From: Lachnospiraceae bacterium UBA3633
GTDB lineage: Bacteria; Bacillota; Clostridia; Lachnospirales; Lachnospiraceae
Direction: 5' to 3'
Assembly: GCA_002374095.1 (NCBI GenBank)
Contig: DFKY01000021.1
Location: 67,775-116,482, forward strand
Length of the DNA stretch: 48,708 nt
Below are positions 9,460 to 16,942 of the stretch, piece by piece. Made by a program: the position numbers and the translations under genes. How positions within the stretch are numbered: position 1 is the stretch's first letter; every line of letters starts with the position of its first letter. The notes beneath the pieces are model-generated. The model saw only the letters and a list, made by a program, of their open reading frames with translations. It did no database searches and was not told the DNA's origin.

Positions 9460-10613
9460 AATCTGTACTTTCAAAAAAAGTTTTAGACATAAAACCATCA
9501 GGCATAAGAAAGTTCTTTGATTTAGTTGCAGAAAAAAAAGATGTCATATCACTTGGAGTAGGTGAACCTGATTTTGATACTCCTTGGCACATACGAGAAG
9601 AAGGAATATATGCTTTTGAAAAAGGACGGACATTTTATACATCTAATTCGGGTTTGAAAGAACTCAGGATTGAAATCTGCAATTATCTTAAGAGAAAATT
9701 TAATTTAAATTATGATGCACTTACTGAGACACTTGTTACTGTGGGCGGGTCTGAAGCGATAGATCTTGCGATGAGAGCTCTTATAGATGAAGGGGATGAA
9801 GTAATTATACCAGAGCCTTGTTATGTATCTTACAAACCTTGTGCAATACTTGCAAATGCAAAAGTTGTAACTATAAATCTAAAAGTTGATAACAATTTCA
9901 AATTGACTGCTGATGAGTTAAAAGAGGCAATCACAGATAAGACAAAGATACTTGTATTGCCATTTCCAAATAATCCAACAGGAGCGATACTTGAAGAAAA
10001 AGACTTGCAAGAGATAGCAAAAGTTTGCATTGACAATGATATTTATGTGATAACAGATGAGATATATGCAGAACTTACATATAGTGGTAAGCATCATTCT
10101 ATAGCCGAAGTTTCAGGGATGAAAGATAGAACAATATATATAAATGGTTTTTCAAAAGCTTTTGCAATGACTGGATGGAGACTTGGGTATGCCTGTGCAA
10201 ATAGTGAAATAATAAAGCAAATGACAAAAATCCATCAATTTGCTATAATGTGTGCCCCAACTATAAGTCAGTATGCGGCTATAGAAGCACTTAAAAATGG
10301 TGATAAAGATATAGAAGTGATGAGGACGGCTTACAATGAAAGACGTCGCTTTTTGATGAAATCATTTGATGAGATGGGGCTACCTTGTTTTGAACCATAT
10401 GGAGCATTTTATGTGTTCCCTTGTATAAAAAAATATGGTATGAGCTCTGAAGAATTTGCCATGAAGTTTTTGGAAGAGGAAAATGTAGCAGTTGTGCCTG
10501 GATCAGCATTTGGAGATAGTGGAGAAGGTTTTTTACGCATATCTTATGCTTATTCTATAGAAAACTTGAAAGTAGCAGTTGAGAAACTTAGAAAGTTTGT
10601 TTCAAAATTATAA
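9456..10613 (+). CDS. Pyridoxal-phosphate aminotransferase, class I/II (PatA / aromatic type)
   Basis: A fold-type I aminotransferase of 385 residues transferring amino groups between an amino acid and a 2-oxo acid. Motifs seen: SLGVGEPDFDTP near 32-43, NNPTGA at 172-177, ITDEIYAELTY near 199-209 and the PLP lysine in GFSKAFAMTGWRLGYA (K234). It resembles aromatic/aspartate aminotransferases of the PatA group. Its coupling to an Lrp-type regulator and position before metQ suggest amino-acid metabolism, but the substrate is not certain. Confidence 0.88.
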   Translation: MKSVLSKKVLDIKPSGIRKFFDLVAEKKDVISLGVGEPDFDTPWHIREEGIYAFEKGRTFYTSNSGLKELRIEICNYLKRKFNLNYDALTETLVTVGGSEAIDLAMRALIDEGDEVIIPEPCYVSYKPCAILANAKVVTINLKVDNNFKLTADELKEAITDKTKILVLPFPNNPTGAILEEKDLQEIAKVCIDNDIYVITDEIYAELTYSGKHHSIAEVSGMKDRTIYINGFSKAFAMTGWRLGYACANSEIIKQMTKIHQFAIMCAPTISQYAAIEALKNGDKDIEVMRTAYNERRRFLMKSFDEMGLPCFEPYGAFYVFPCIKKYGMSSEEFAMKFLEEENVAVVPGSAFGDSGEGFLRISYAYSIENLKVAVEKLRKFVSKL

Positions 10614-10646
10614 AGAATACTAGCTATAACCTATTATTTTAAATAT

Positions 10647-10675
10647 TTGACATATAGTGTTTTAAATGATATGAT
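10647..10675 (+). promoter_or_regulatory. Strong promoter of the metQ leader
   Basis: A consensus TTGACA at 10647-10652 and TATGAT at 10670-10675 are separated by exactly 17 nt. The predicted transcription start is near 10682, 15 nt before a leader ORF. Confidence 0.8.
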
Positions 10676-10696
10676 GTATAAAAGTGAGGAGAGTAC

Positions 10697-10774
10697 ATGA
10701 AATATGTTAGCTTAAAACTTGATAATATGATGATGTGCATGTTGATGAGCAAACTTTTTTCGTGTGCATATTAA
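10697..10774 (+). CDS. Methionine-rich leader peptide upstream of metQ
   Basis: A 25-residue ORF with a ribosome site (GTGAGGAG at 10684-10691). Codons 11-17 read M M M C M L M, five Met in seven, followed by S K L F S C A Y and a stop. The codons for KLFS (10751-10762) contain ACTTTTTTCG, complementary to the loop of the terminator at 10800-10834. It lies between a consensus promoter and a terminator, directly before a methionine-uptake lipoprotein gene. The arrangement fits a regulatory leader of the trp/his type. There is no evidence that the peptide has a function of its own. Confidence 0.75.
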   Translation: MKYVSLKLDNMMMCMLMSKLFSCAY

Positions 10775-10818
10775 TTAGTCTAAGAAATTATTAGTAATTA
10801 GATGCTACGAAAAAAAGT
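10753..10818 (+). promoter_or_regulatory. Candidate antiterminator pairing
   Basis: ACTTTTTTCGT at 10753-10763 is complementary to ACGAAAAAAAGT at 10807-10818 except for one bulged A. The second segment is the loop of the terminator plus 2-3 nt on each side, so the two structures compete. A ribosome stalled at the first Met codons would leave 10753-10763 free, while one that reached the stop codon would cover it. Confidence 0.6.
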
Positions 10819-10834
10819 AGCATCTTTTTTATTT
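10800..10834 (+). terminator. Intrinsic terminator between leader peptide and metQ
   Basis: A 9-bp perfect stem AGATGCTAC / GTAGCATCT (10800-10808 with 10817-10825), 8-nt loop, then a run of T. It stands only 11 nt before the metQ start, so it most likely acts as a conditional attenuator. Confidence 0.85.
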
Positions 10835-10844
10835 AGGAGGTTTT

Positions 10845-11711
10845 ATGAAAAAGAGAATTTTAGGATTATTACTAGTTGTTGTAAGCACAATATTGGTAGT
10901 GGCTTGTGCCAAAAAGCAAGAAGAAGTAAAGACTACGGAGTCAGTTGTAGATGCTACAGAGACAATGTCATCTCAAGATGACGCACTTATTCCTGTGACA
11001 GTAGCAGCATCACCTACACCTCATGCAGAGATTTTATATCAGATAGTTGATGATATGAAAGAAAAAGGCTATGAATTGAAAGTACAGGAATTTTCAGATT
11101 ATGTTTTGCCAAATCTAGCAGTTGATCAGGACGAGATAATGGCCAATTATTTCCAGCATGAACCTTATCTTGATGATTTTAACAGAGAGAGAGGCACACA
11201 GATTGTACCAATAGGAAAAGTTCACTATGAACCATTTGGGATTTATAAAGGTGTGAAAGAAACTCTTGAGCTTGAAAGTGGTGATAAGGTGGCAGTGCCC
11301 AATGATGTAACAAATGAGGCAAGAAGCTTAAATCTTCTTGAAGCTGCAGGGATCATTAAACTTAAAGAGGGAGCTGGACTTACAGCTACGAAAGAAGATA
11401 TCGTTGATAACCCATACAATGTGGAGATAGTAGAGCTTGAAGCGGCACAGATACCAAGATCTATAGATTCAGTGGCTATAGCATGTATGAATGGAAACTA
11501 TGCTATGGAAGCAGGATTTTCAGTAGATGATGCTATTTTCATAGAACCACAGGAAAGTCTTGCTGCAAAAACTTATGCCAATATAGTTTGTGTAAAAAGT
11601 GGCAATGAGACTAAAGAGTGGGCTTTAGCACTTGCAGAATCACTAAGAAGTCAAAAAGTAAAGGACTTTATAAGTTCAAGATTTGGCAAATCTGTAATAG
11701 CTATAGATTAG
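10845..11711 (+). CDS. metQ: MetQ/NlpA-family methionine-binding lipoprotein
   Basis: The substrate-binding lipoprotein of a MetNIQ-type ABC importer, held at the outer face of the membrane. The signal peptide ends in lipobox VVAC with the lipidated cysteine at residue 21. The mature part has the NlpA fold: TVAASPTPHAEIL, QEFSDYVLPN and NYFQHEPYLDDFN, all typical of MetQ, and the AVPNDVTNEARSLNLL segment. A strong AGGAGG precedes the ATG. metN and metI are not adjacent; the next gene is unrelated and lies beyond a terminator, so the permease must be elsewhere. The Met-rich leader upstream supports methionine as ligand. Confidence 0.9.
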   Translation: MKKRILGLLLVVVSTILVVACAKKQEEVKTTESVVDATETMSSQDDALIPVTVAASPTPHAEILYQIVDDMKEKGYELKVQEFSDYVLPNLAVDQDEIMANYFQHEPYLDDFNRERGTQIVPIGKVHYEPFGIYKGVKETLELESGDKVAVPNDVTNEARSLNLLEAAGIIKLKEGAGLTATKEDIVDNPYNVEIVELEAAQIPRSIDSVAIACMNGNYAMEAGFSVDDAIFIEPQESLAAKTYANIVCVKSGNETKEWALALAESLRSQKVKDFISSRFGKSVIAID

Positions 11712-11731
11712 AGTGATTATAAAATATTTAT

Positions 11732-11758
11732 AAAGGCGGATTTATATCCGCTTTTTTG
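11732..11758 (+). terminator. Terminator after metQ
   Basis: GCGGAT (11736-11741) pairs with ATCCGC (11746-11751) across a 4-nt loop, extended by A-T pairs into a T-run. Confidence 0.85.
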
Positions 11759-11762
11759 TTGC

Positions 11763-11790
11763 TTGATAATAATTTACGATATGTTATAAT
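11763..11790 (+). promoter_or_regulatory. Promoter of the molybdenum-hydroxylase maturation cluster
   Basis: TTGATA at 11763-11768 and TATAAT at 11785-11790, spacing 16 nt. It would drive 11888 onward with an untranslated leader of about 90 nt. Confidence 0.7.
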
Positions 11791-11796
11791 AAATAT

Positions 11797-11880
11797 AACG
11801 AGATCAGTACAAATTTAATCGCGAATCTCGTTCGCGGCCCTTTTAGAAATCTACTAAAAGGATAAAATAATTTTGTAGGA
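11797..11880 (+). promoter_or_regulatory. Structured 5' leader with two mutually exclusive hairpins
   Basis: AACGAGAT (11797-11804) can pair with ATCTCGTT (11825-11832), while CGCGAA (11820-11825) can pair with TTCGCG (11831-11836). The two stems share bases and cannot form together. A third 8-bp stem, CCTTTTAG / CTAAAAGG (11839-11846 with 11854-11861), stands close to the GGAGGGGG ribosome site. I do not recognise a known riboswitch class; no terminator T-run is present, so control of translation is the simplest idea. Confidence 0.45.
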
Positions 11881-11887
11881 GGGGGTT

Positions 11888-12739
11888 ATGATTAAAAACT
11901 TTGATTTAACTGGATGGACATGTTTTAGTGATAGGAGAAATTCAAAAAGTTACAAAAGCCAAGATGGAAAGTGGATGGTAAAATTTGGCACAGAGTTTGC
12001 TGAAGCAACTATGGAAAGTCTTGAAAAAGAGATGGAGGTTACTAAAAAAGCACTTGCAATAGGAGTCAAGACTCCAAAAGTCAATGATATAGTTGAATTA
12101 CCTGATGGGAAACTTGGATTGATATATGAGTACATTGAAGGCAAGAAATCTATAGCAAGAGCATGTGGAGAAGATATTGACAATATTGATTATTATATGA
12201 AGAGATTTGCACATATAGCAAGGGATCTTCATAGTAAAGTATGTGACACTGATAAATTTGATTCAATTGTCGAAAGGACAAGAGAACAGATATCAAGCCG
12301 AGATATACTTAATCCTTCTCAAAAAGAAAGAGCGTATAAGCTTCTTGATGGGATGGAGAAGAAAAATAATTGTGTTCATGGAGATTTCCAGACAGGCAAT
12401 TTTATAATAGCAGGTGACAATGAATTTGCTATAGATCTTGGTGGTATCGCATATGGAAATCCTGATCACGATATAGCTTGCTTCTATTATTTTTGCTACT
12501 ATTTTCCATCATATGTGACAGATAGACTTTTCCACTGTGAGCCAAAGTATCTTCCTATAATGTGGGAATGCTTTATAAAGCATTATTTTGACACCAATGA
12601 TGAAAAAGTAGTAAAGGAACTCACTGATAAATATGCAAAGCTTGCACTTGTATGTTTCTTCGCACAACTTAAATATGTAGATCCAGGGACAGAAATTCAA
12701 GATGCTATGGATGCATACTTTGATAAAGTGATTAAATAA
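11888..12739 (+). CDS. Aminoglycoside-phosphotransferase-fold kinase (TIGR02172-like)
   Basis: A small-molecule kinase-like protein of the APH/choline-kinase fold. Seen are a glycine-poor N-lobe with a WMVKFGTEF lysine region, the catalytic VHGDFQTGNF near residues 162-171 and metal-binding IDLGG near 182-186. It resembles the TIGR02172 family of uncharacterised kinases. It is the first gene of a probable operon with yqeC-mocA, yqeB and xdhC (6 bp to the next gene). No substrate is known and resistance to aminoglycosides should not be assumed. The ribosome site GGAGGGGG is strong. Confidence 0.78.
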   Translation: MIKNFDLTGWTCFSDRRNSKSYKSQDGKWMVKFGTEFAEATMESLEKEMEVTKKALAIGVKTPKVNDIVELPDGKLGLIYEYIEGKKSIARACGEDIDNIDYYMKRFAHIARDLHSKVCDTDKFDSIVERTREQISSRDILNPSQKERAYKLLDGMEKKNNCVHGDFQTGNFIIAGDNEFAIDLGGIAYGNPDHDIACFYYFCYYFPSYVTDRLFHCEPKYLPIMWECFIKHYFDTNDEKVVKELTDKYAKLALVCFFAQLKYVDPGTEIQDAMDAYFDKVIK

Positions 12740-12745
12740 AGGATT

Positions 12746-14014
12746 ATGGCATATGTAGTGGCTATATGTGGAGCTGGTGGCAAGACGACTTTATGTAAAA
12801 GATTTGCAGAAAAGTTTACAAAAGATGGCAAGAAGACATGCATAATTACCACTACACACATGTGGTATGAAAATAAAATAAGCAACATCAATGATCTTGA
12901 GACTATAGAAACTTCATCCATCTATTATTTTGGGACAATAGATGGAGAAAAGATAGGTAGGGTATCTGATGAAGATTACAGATTGATATGTGAAAGTTTT
13001 GACTATGTAATTGTTGAAGCCGACGGAAGCCGCATGATGCCACTTAAGATTCCAAAAGTTACTTGTGATATGAGTGGTAACATTTTGGAATATCTGGAGC
13101 CAATAATTCCTGTAAATACTAATGAAATAGTGGTTGTGATGGGACTTGAATCAATAGGAAGAGAAGTTGAATCAGTTTGCCAACATTACGATTTAGCTAA
13201 TTTTGATAAGAAGCGTATAGTTGATGAGCAACTAATAGATGAAATAATTGATAAGTTTTATGTAAAACCACTTAGTAAAAAATTTCCCAATGTGAAAATG
13301 ACTATAAATAAAATAGATTTCACAAAGTCGGAAAATTATAAGCAGATAAAAAGAATTGCATTGGTTTTATGTGCATCAGGTTTCTCAAAACGTTTTGGGG
13401 CAGACAATAAATTACTTGCTAAAATCCCTGTACTTTCAGATTCTATAAGCTCAAGCCCTGTAGGGACGAGTGATACGAGCCCGCTCTATCGCGTTATGGC
13501 TTCCAAATTAATTGACACCAAGAATCTACTTATGGAAAAATTTGAAAGAGAAGTCTTATACAATGGATTGTCAGTTGACCTTGCAATAGTTTCTAAATTT
13601 GATGAGATACTTGAAGATAAAGACATAAATAAGAGTTTTACTACATTAAGAAATGACTATGCAGAAGAAGGTCTATCAAGTAGTATAAAAATAGCCACAT
13701 CATATTATAAAGATTATGATGCTATTATGTTTCTAAATTCTGATATGCCACTATTGCCTGCTCATGAAATCACACTTTTTTTGTATAATAGTATATGCAG
13801 TGATAGTGGGATTTCATCAATGTATGATAATGCACCTAAAAATCCAGCATATTTTGAAGCAAAATATTTTGATGAAATACTTAAGATAGAGGGTGATGTA
13901 GGACCAAAGTATTTACTTGATAAGTATAAAAAAGCATCATACAAGTATCATATAAAAAGTAAATATTTATATGATATTGACACTAAAAGTGACCTTGAAA
14001 ATATGACATCATAA
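12746..14014 (+). CDS. YqeC-MocA fusion: Se-dependent hydroxylase accessory + Moco cytidylyltransferase
   Basis: Two proteins usually encoded separately are joined. Residues 1 to about 200 match YqeC of the selenium-dependent molybdenum hydroxylase system: P-loop CGAGGKTT at 8-15, TTTHMW, VEADGSR and MGLESIGR. Residues about 203-422 match MocA/MobA-like nucleotidyltransferases: the modified LCASGFSKRFGADNKLL loop (usually LAAGxSxRMGxxK), YAEEGLSSSI, FLNSDMPLL and GDVGPKYLL. MocA-type enzymes attach CMP to molybdopterin for xanthine-dehydrogenase-class enzymes. The reading frame is continuous, with no sign of a frameshift. It lies 6 bp after the kinase gene. Confidence 0.85.
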   Translation: MAYVVAICGAGGKTTLCKRFAEKFTKDGKKTCIITTTHMWYENKISNINDLETIETSSIYYFGTIDGEKIGRVSDEDYRLICESFDYVIVEADGSRMMPLKIPKVTCDMSGNILEYLEPIIPVNTNEIVVVMGLESIGREVESVCQHYDLANFDKKRIVDEQLIDEIIDKFYVKPLSKKFPNVKMTINKIDFTKSENYKQIKRIALVLCASGFSKRFGADNKLLAKIPVLSDSISSSPVGTSDTSPLYRVMASKLIDTKNLLMEKFEREVLYNGLSVDLAIVSKFDEILEDKDINKSFTTLRNDYAEEGLSSSIKIATSYYKDYDAIMFLNSDMPLLPAHEITLFLYNSICSDSGISSMYDNAPKNPAYFEAKYFDEILKIEGDVGPKYLLDKYKKASYKYHIKSKYLYDIDTKSDLENMTS

Positions 14015-14042
14015 GACATATCTATGTTGTTAGAAGGAGTGT

Positions 14043-14921
14043 ATGGAATTAAATAAAAAATTGATATTAGTTCGTGGGGCAGGTGATCTTGCATCAGGTA
14101 TTATATGGTCGCTTGCATATGCAGGACTTCGCGTTGTGAGCGTGGAGATTGAAAAGCCTTCTTGTATAAGGACTGAAGTTTCTTATTCAGATGCAATATA
14201 TGATGGAGAAAAGACTCTCAATGGTTTGACATGCGTGCATGTGAAAGATGTAAATGATATAGAAGCAGTTCACGAATCAGGAAAGATTGCTCTTATGATA
14301 GATCCTAAAGCGGAAGTGCTTAAGACTATAAAATTTGATGTGGTGGTGGATGCAATTCTCGCTAAAAGAAATACTGGTACCACTAAAGATATGGCTGATA
14401 TAGTGATAGGCGTAGGACCAGGCTTTACAGCAGGGGTTGATTGCCATTATGCTGTAGAGACTATGCGCGGACATATGCTTGGAACTGTCTATGAGAAAGG
14501 CTCACCTATACCAGATACTGGTACTCCAGGTCTTATAGCATCACATAGTAGTGATAGAGTTATGCACTCACCTTGTGAAGGGATATTTCATAATGTTCAT
14601 AAGATAGGTGATATAGTTATGAAAGGGGAAGTCCTTTCTGATATTGAAGAGTGTATTGATGGAAAGCCAACAGGAAAGAGTTTTAAGCTTTATGCCAGTA
14701 TTGATGGACTTCTTCGTGGGATACTTCGTGATGGATTTTATGCTAGAAATAATCTTAAATGTGCTGATATAGATCCAAGAATTTCAGAACATGATAATGC
14801 GTTTACTATATCTGATAAATCAAGAGCTATAGGAAATGCAACTTTATCAGCAGTTCTTCATGGATTAAGCGCCATAGAAGAAAGGGAAAATAAGTTTTTT
14901 AAGCTTGAGTTTTTGATGTGA
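14043..14921 (+). CDS. yqeB: YqeB-family selenium-dependent molybdenum hydroxylase accessory protein
   Basis: A 292-residue protein of the YqeB (TIGR03309-type) family, found only near selenium-dependent molybdenum hydroxylases and thought to help mature them; its biochemistry is not established. Visible are the N-terminal nucleotide-binding-like RGAGDLASG at 11-19, VDAILAKRNTGT, the GVGPGFTAG..CHYAVET segment and a C-terminal beta-rich domain starting near SPCEGIFHNVHKIGD that resembles a lipoyl/biotinyl-like hammerhead. It follows the fusion gene by 28 bp with ribosome site AGAAGGAG. Confidence 0.87.
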   Translation: MELNKKLILVRGAGDLASGIIWSLAYAGLRVVSVEIEKPSCIRTEVSYSDAIYDGEKTLNGLTCVHVKDVNDIEAVHESGKIALMIDPKAEVLKTIKFDVVVDAILAKRNTGTTKDMADIVIGVGPGFTAGVDCHYAVETMRGHMLGTVYEKGSPIPDTGTPGLIASHSSDRVMHSPCEGIFHNVHKIGDIVMKGEVLSDIEECIDGKPTGKSFKLYASIDGLLRGILRDGFYARNNLKCADIDPRISEHDNAFTISDKSRAIGNATLSAVLHGLSAIEERENKFFKLEFLM

Positions 14922-14954
14922 TAATTATTTGTAATATAGGGTAGAGGGATAGGT

Positions 14955-15854
14955 ATGTTTGACAATATTATCAGTAAAGCTTTTGAATGTATTGAAGCAA
15001 ATGAAGATTTGGAACTAGTAAAAATAGTAAAGTCATCTGCTACAGGCACACCTCGAAAAGAGGGGGCTTTTATGTTTGTTGATACTAATGGTGAAAGCTT
15101 TGGTACAGTTGGCGGTGGTAATATAGAATACCAAGCTACATTATATGCTAAAAGTCTTTTGATGGAAAAAAAAGATGGAGAGAAAGTATATAACTTAAGT
15201 CAGAAAGAAGCTGAAAATATAGGCATGGTCTGTGGCGGAGAGAGTCATATGCAATTTATCTATCTAACCAATGACGAAAGGTCAAGAGAGATACTTGATA
15301 CATTAAAGGAAGCAAATAAAAGTAAAAATATAGTATATATATTTGGAGCTGGACATGTGAGTATGGAGCTTGCAAAAGTCCTTCACTATGTGGGGTTTGA
15401 GACAGTTATATGGGATGATAGGATAGATTTTGCAAATACTACGAGATTTCCAGATTCTAAAAAGGTTATCTGTAAATCTTATGATAATGTAAAAAGCGAG
15501 ATCAATATAACAAATAATGATTTTGTGGTAATTATGACTCGAGGGCATGTATATGATTATATAGTAGAGAAACAGGTGCTCGATACTGATGCATATTATA
15601 TAGGAGTTATAGGAAGTACTAATAAAAATAAGGTGCTACGAGAAAAGCTACAGATTGATGGGTATAGTGAAGAAAGAATAAATGGTGTCTGTGCACCAAT
15701 AGGGATACCTATAGCAGCAGACACGCCAGAAGAGATAGCTATATCTATAGCAAGTGAAATTATACTTTTTAGGTCACGAATGGAAAACCGAAGAAAAGTA
15801 AGTGATGATAATGAGATAGTAAAATTATATAAAAAAAGGGGCATAAAATTATAA
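14955..15854 (+). CDS. xdhC: XdhC-family molybdenum hydroxylase maturation factor
   Basis: XdhC proteins bind molybdenum cofactor and help insert its sulfurated form into xanthine-dehydrogenase-class enzymes. The XdhC/CoxI N-terminal domain shows GTPRKEGAFMFV, GTVGGGNIEY near 50-59 and MVCGGESHMQF near 93-103. A Rossmann domain begins at YIFGAGHVSMELAKVL near residue 128, and GVIGSTNKNKVLREKL and GVCAPIGIPIAADTPEEIAISI follow. The enzyme it would serve is not in the window. It is 33 bp downstream of yqeB. Confidence 0.9.
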   Translation: MFDNIISKAFECIEANEDLELVKIVKSSATGTPRKEGAFMFVDTNGESFGTVGGGNIEYQATLYAKSLLMEKKDGEKVYNLSQKEAENIGMVCGGESHMQFIYLTNDERSREILDTLKEANKSKNIVYIFGAGHVSMELAKVLHYVGFETVIWDDRIDFANTTRFPDSKKVICKSYDNVKSEINITNNDFVVIMTRGHVYDYIVEKQVLDTDAYYIGVIGSTNKNKVLREKLQIDGYSEERINGVCAPIGIPIAADTPEEIAISIASEIILFRSRMENRRKVSDDNEIVKLYKKRGIKL

Positions 15855-15864
15855 TTTATAGCGC

Positions 15865-16239
15865 GTGAAAAAAGAAAACATAAAAACTAAAAAAACTAAT
15901 CCTTATAAAAAAATAAAAGCAAGAGTAAGAATTACATTTACTGGCAATGATAAGTTTTTTGGAAAAGGAGTTGCAGAATTGCTTCATCTTATTGATGAAT
16001 ACGGGACCATTCAAAAAGCGTGTTCGCTGATGGATATGTCATATACAAAAGCATGGAGAATCATAAAAAGGTTAGAGAAAGAGCTTGGATTTACAATTAT
16101 AGATGCAGTTTCTGGTGGAGTAAGTGGAGGAAAATCATTGCTTACTGATAAAGCAAAAGACCTTATAAAGCGCTATGATAAACTGGAAAAGAATGTATCA
16201 ACATATGCTACAAAAGCATATAAAAAATATTTTTTATAA
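15865..16239 (+). CDS. ModE-type winged-helix regulator (DNA-binding domain only)
   Basis: A 124-residue protein matching the N-terminal LysR-like winged helix of ModE, the molybdate-responsive regulator: FFGKGVAELLHLIDEYGTIQKAC, MSYTKAWRIIKRLEKELGF and SGGVSGGKSLLTDKAKDLI. The molybdate-binding MOP domains of full ModE are absent, so it may sense metal indirectly or only bind DNA. The annotated start is a GTG at 15865 without a good ribosome site, so the true start is uncertain. Its place after xdhC suggests local control of molybdenum genes. Confidence 0.82.
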   Translation: MKKENIKTKKTNPYKKIKARVRITFTGNDKFFGKGVAELLHLIDEYGTIQKACSLMDMSYTKAWRIIKRLEKELGFTIIDAVSGGVSGGKSLLTDKAKDLIKRYDKLEKNVSTYATKAYKKYFL

Positions 16240-16254
16240 AGAGAATTAAAAGAA

Positions 16255-16488
16255 ATGTTGAAGAAAGAAAAAAAGCTAATAATTACATTTTATACATCTG
16301 ATATGGCATTTGCAACTGAAAAAGCATGTATGAAAGAAAATATAGACGGAGAGCTTATATCTGCTCCACGAAAACTATCGGCTGACTGCGGTATATCATA
16401 TACGACGCATGTAGACAATAAGGATAGAATCAAAGCGATGCTTGAGAAATACGATATAGAATATGATAAGATAGTAGAACTGGAATAG
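16255..16488 (+). CDS. DUF3343 protein (putative Se/S carrier-like)
   Basis: A 77-residue protein of the DUF3343 family, often encoded near selenium or sulfur handling genes. The pattern is FYTSDMAFATEKACMKENI...GELISAPRKLSADCGISYTT, with one conserved cysteine in the ADCGIS motif and one in KACMKE. In this setting it could carry selenium or sulfur to the hydroxylase, but this is an inference from neighbourhood. It is the last gene before the surface-protein island. Confidence 0.8.
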   Translation: MLKKEKKLIITFYTSDMAFATEKACMKENIDGELISAPRKLSADCGISYTTHVDNKDRIKAMLEKYDIEYDKIVELE

Positions 16489-16532
16489 GGTGTATTATAA
16501 CTGGGTTTTCTATAGATTTAGTAATTCGGTAT

Positions 16533-16637
16533 TAGCAAGTTAAAAGCTTGCTATTTTTGTGTAAAATTTGCAGTTTTCCTGACCCCCTATGAAATCGCAA
16601 AAAACCCTCTATCTTTTTAAAATGCTTGGAGGTTGGT
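16533..16637 (+). repeat. Conserved intergenic element, copy 1
   Basis: It begins with a terminator hairpin TAGCAAG / CTTGCTA (16533-16553) and T-run, then a short AAAA...TTTT stem, a C5 tract followed by TATGAAAT, a second ACCCTCTATC block, and the end block GCTTGGAGGTTGGT. The same order of blocks recurs at 18890-18996 and 48603-48708. Here it follows the DUF3343 gene and precedes the first secreted paralog. Confidence 0.85.
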
Positions 16638-16689
16638 ACCAGGGCGCTCGCGTTCGACGGATTACGCTATCAAACTAATTATATAGACA

Positions 16690-16882
16690 TGGGCTTATAC
16701 CTTACTCCGAAAACACGTCGCAGAACCCACGTTTTCTATGCAAGCGCTGGCTCGTTTTCGCTAAGTATCGGCGTAAACTCGCTTCGCTCAGACAGTACGT
16801 CGAATACTAAGCTCAAACTTCGCCATCATTGCAGAAAACGGGAGCCTGCTCCAAGTGTTTTCTTGAGCAAGGTATAAGCCCA
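16690..16882. repeat. 193-bp long inverted repeat (MITE-like or hairpin element)
   Basis: The ends are 18-bp inverted repeats matching at 17 positions (16690-16707 and 16865-16882; both arms contain GGGCTTATACCTT on their own strand). Similarity continues inward, with GAAAACAC against GTGTTTTC and further patchy pairing towards the centre near 16790. The whole unit could fold as one long hairpin. It contains no convincing gene and looks non-autonomous. Confidence 0.7.
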
Positions 16883-16942
16883 ATAAAGGATTAGTTAGAT
16901 ATGTATCATAGAAATGAGCAACAGGTACCAAGTCAAGCCAAT

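Noticed and set aside
11888..12739. An aminoglycoside resistance gene.
   Set aside because: It only shares the kinase fold. The gene sits in a metabolic operon and resembles an uncharacterised family, so resistance cannot be claimed.
16533..16637. The conserved element as an integron attC site.
   Set aside because: No integron integrase is present, and the hairpin is followed by a T-run typical of a terminator. No attC R-box core is apparent.
16626..16877. An 83-codon frame in the GC-rich insertion.
   Set aside because: It begins with TTG inside the conserved element, has no ribosome site of its own and runs through the arms of the inverted repeat, so it is probably chance.
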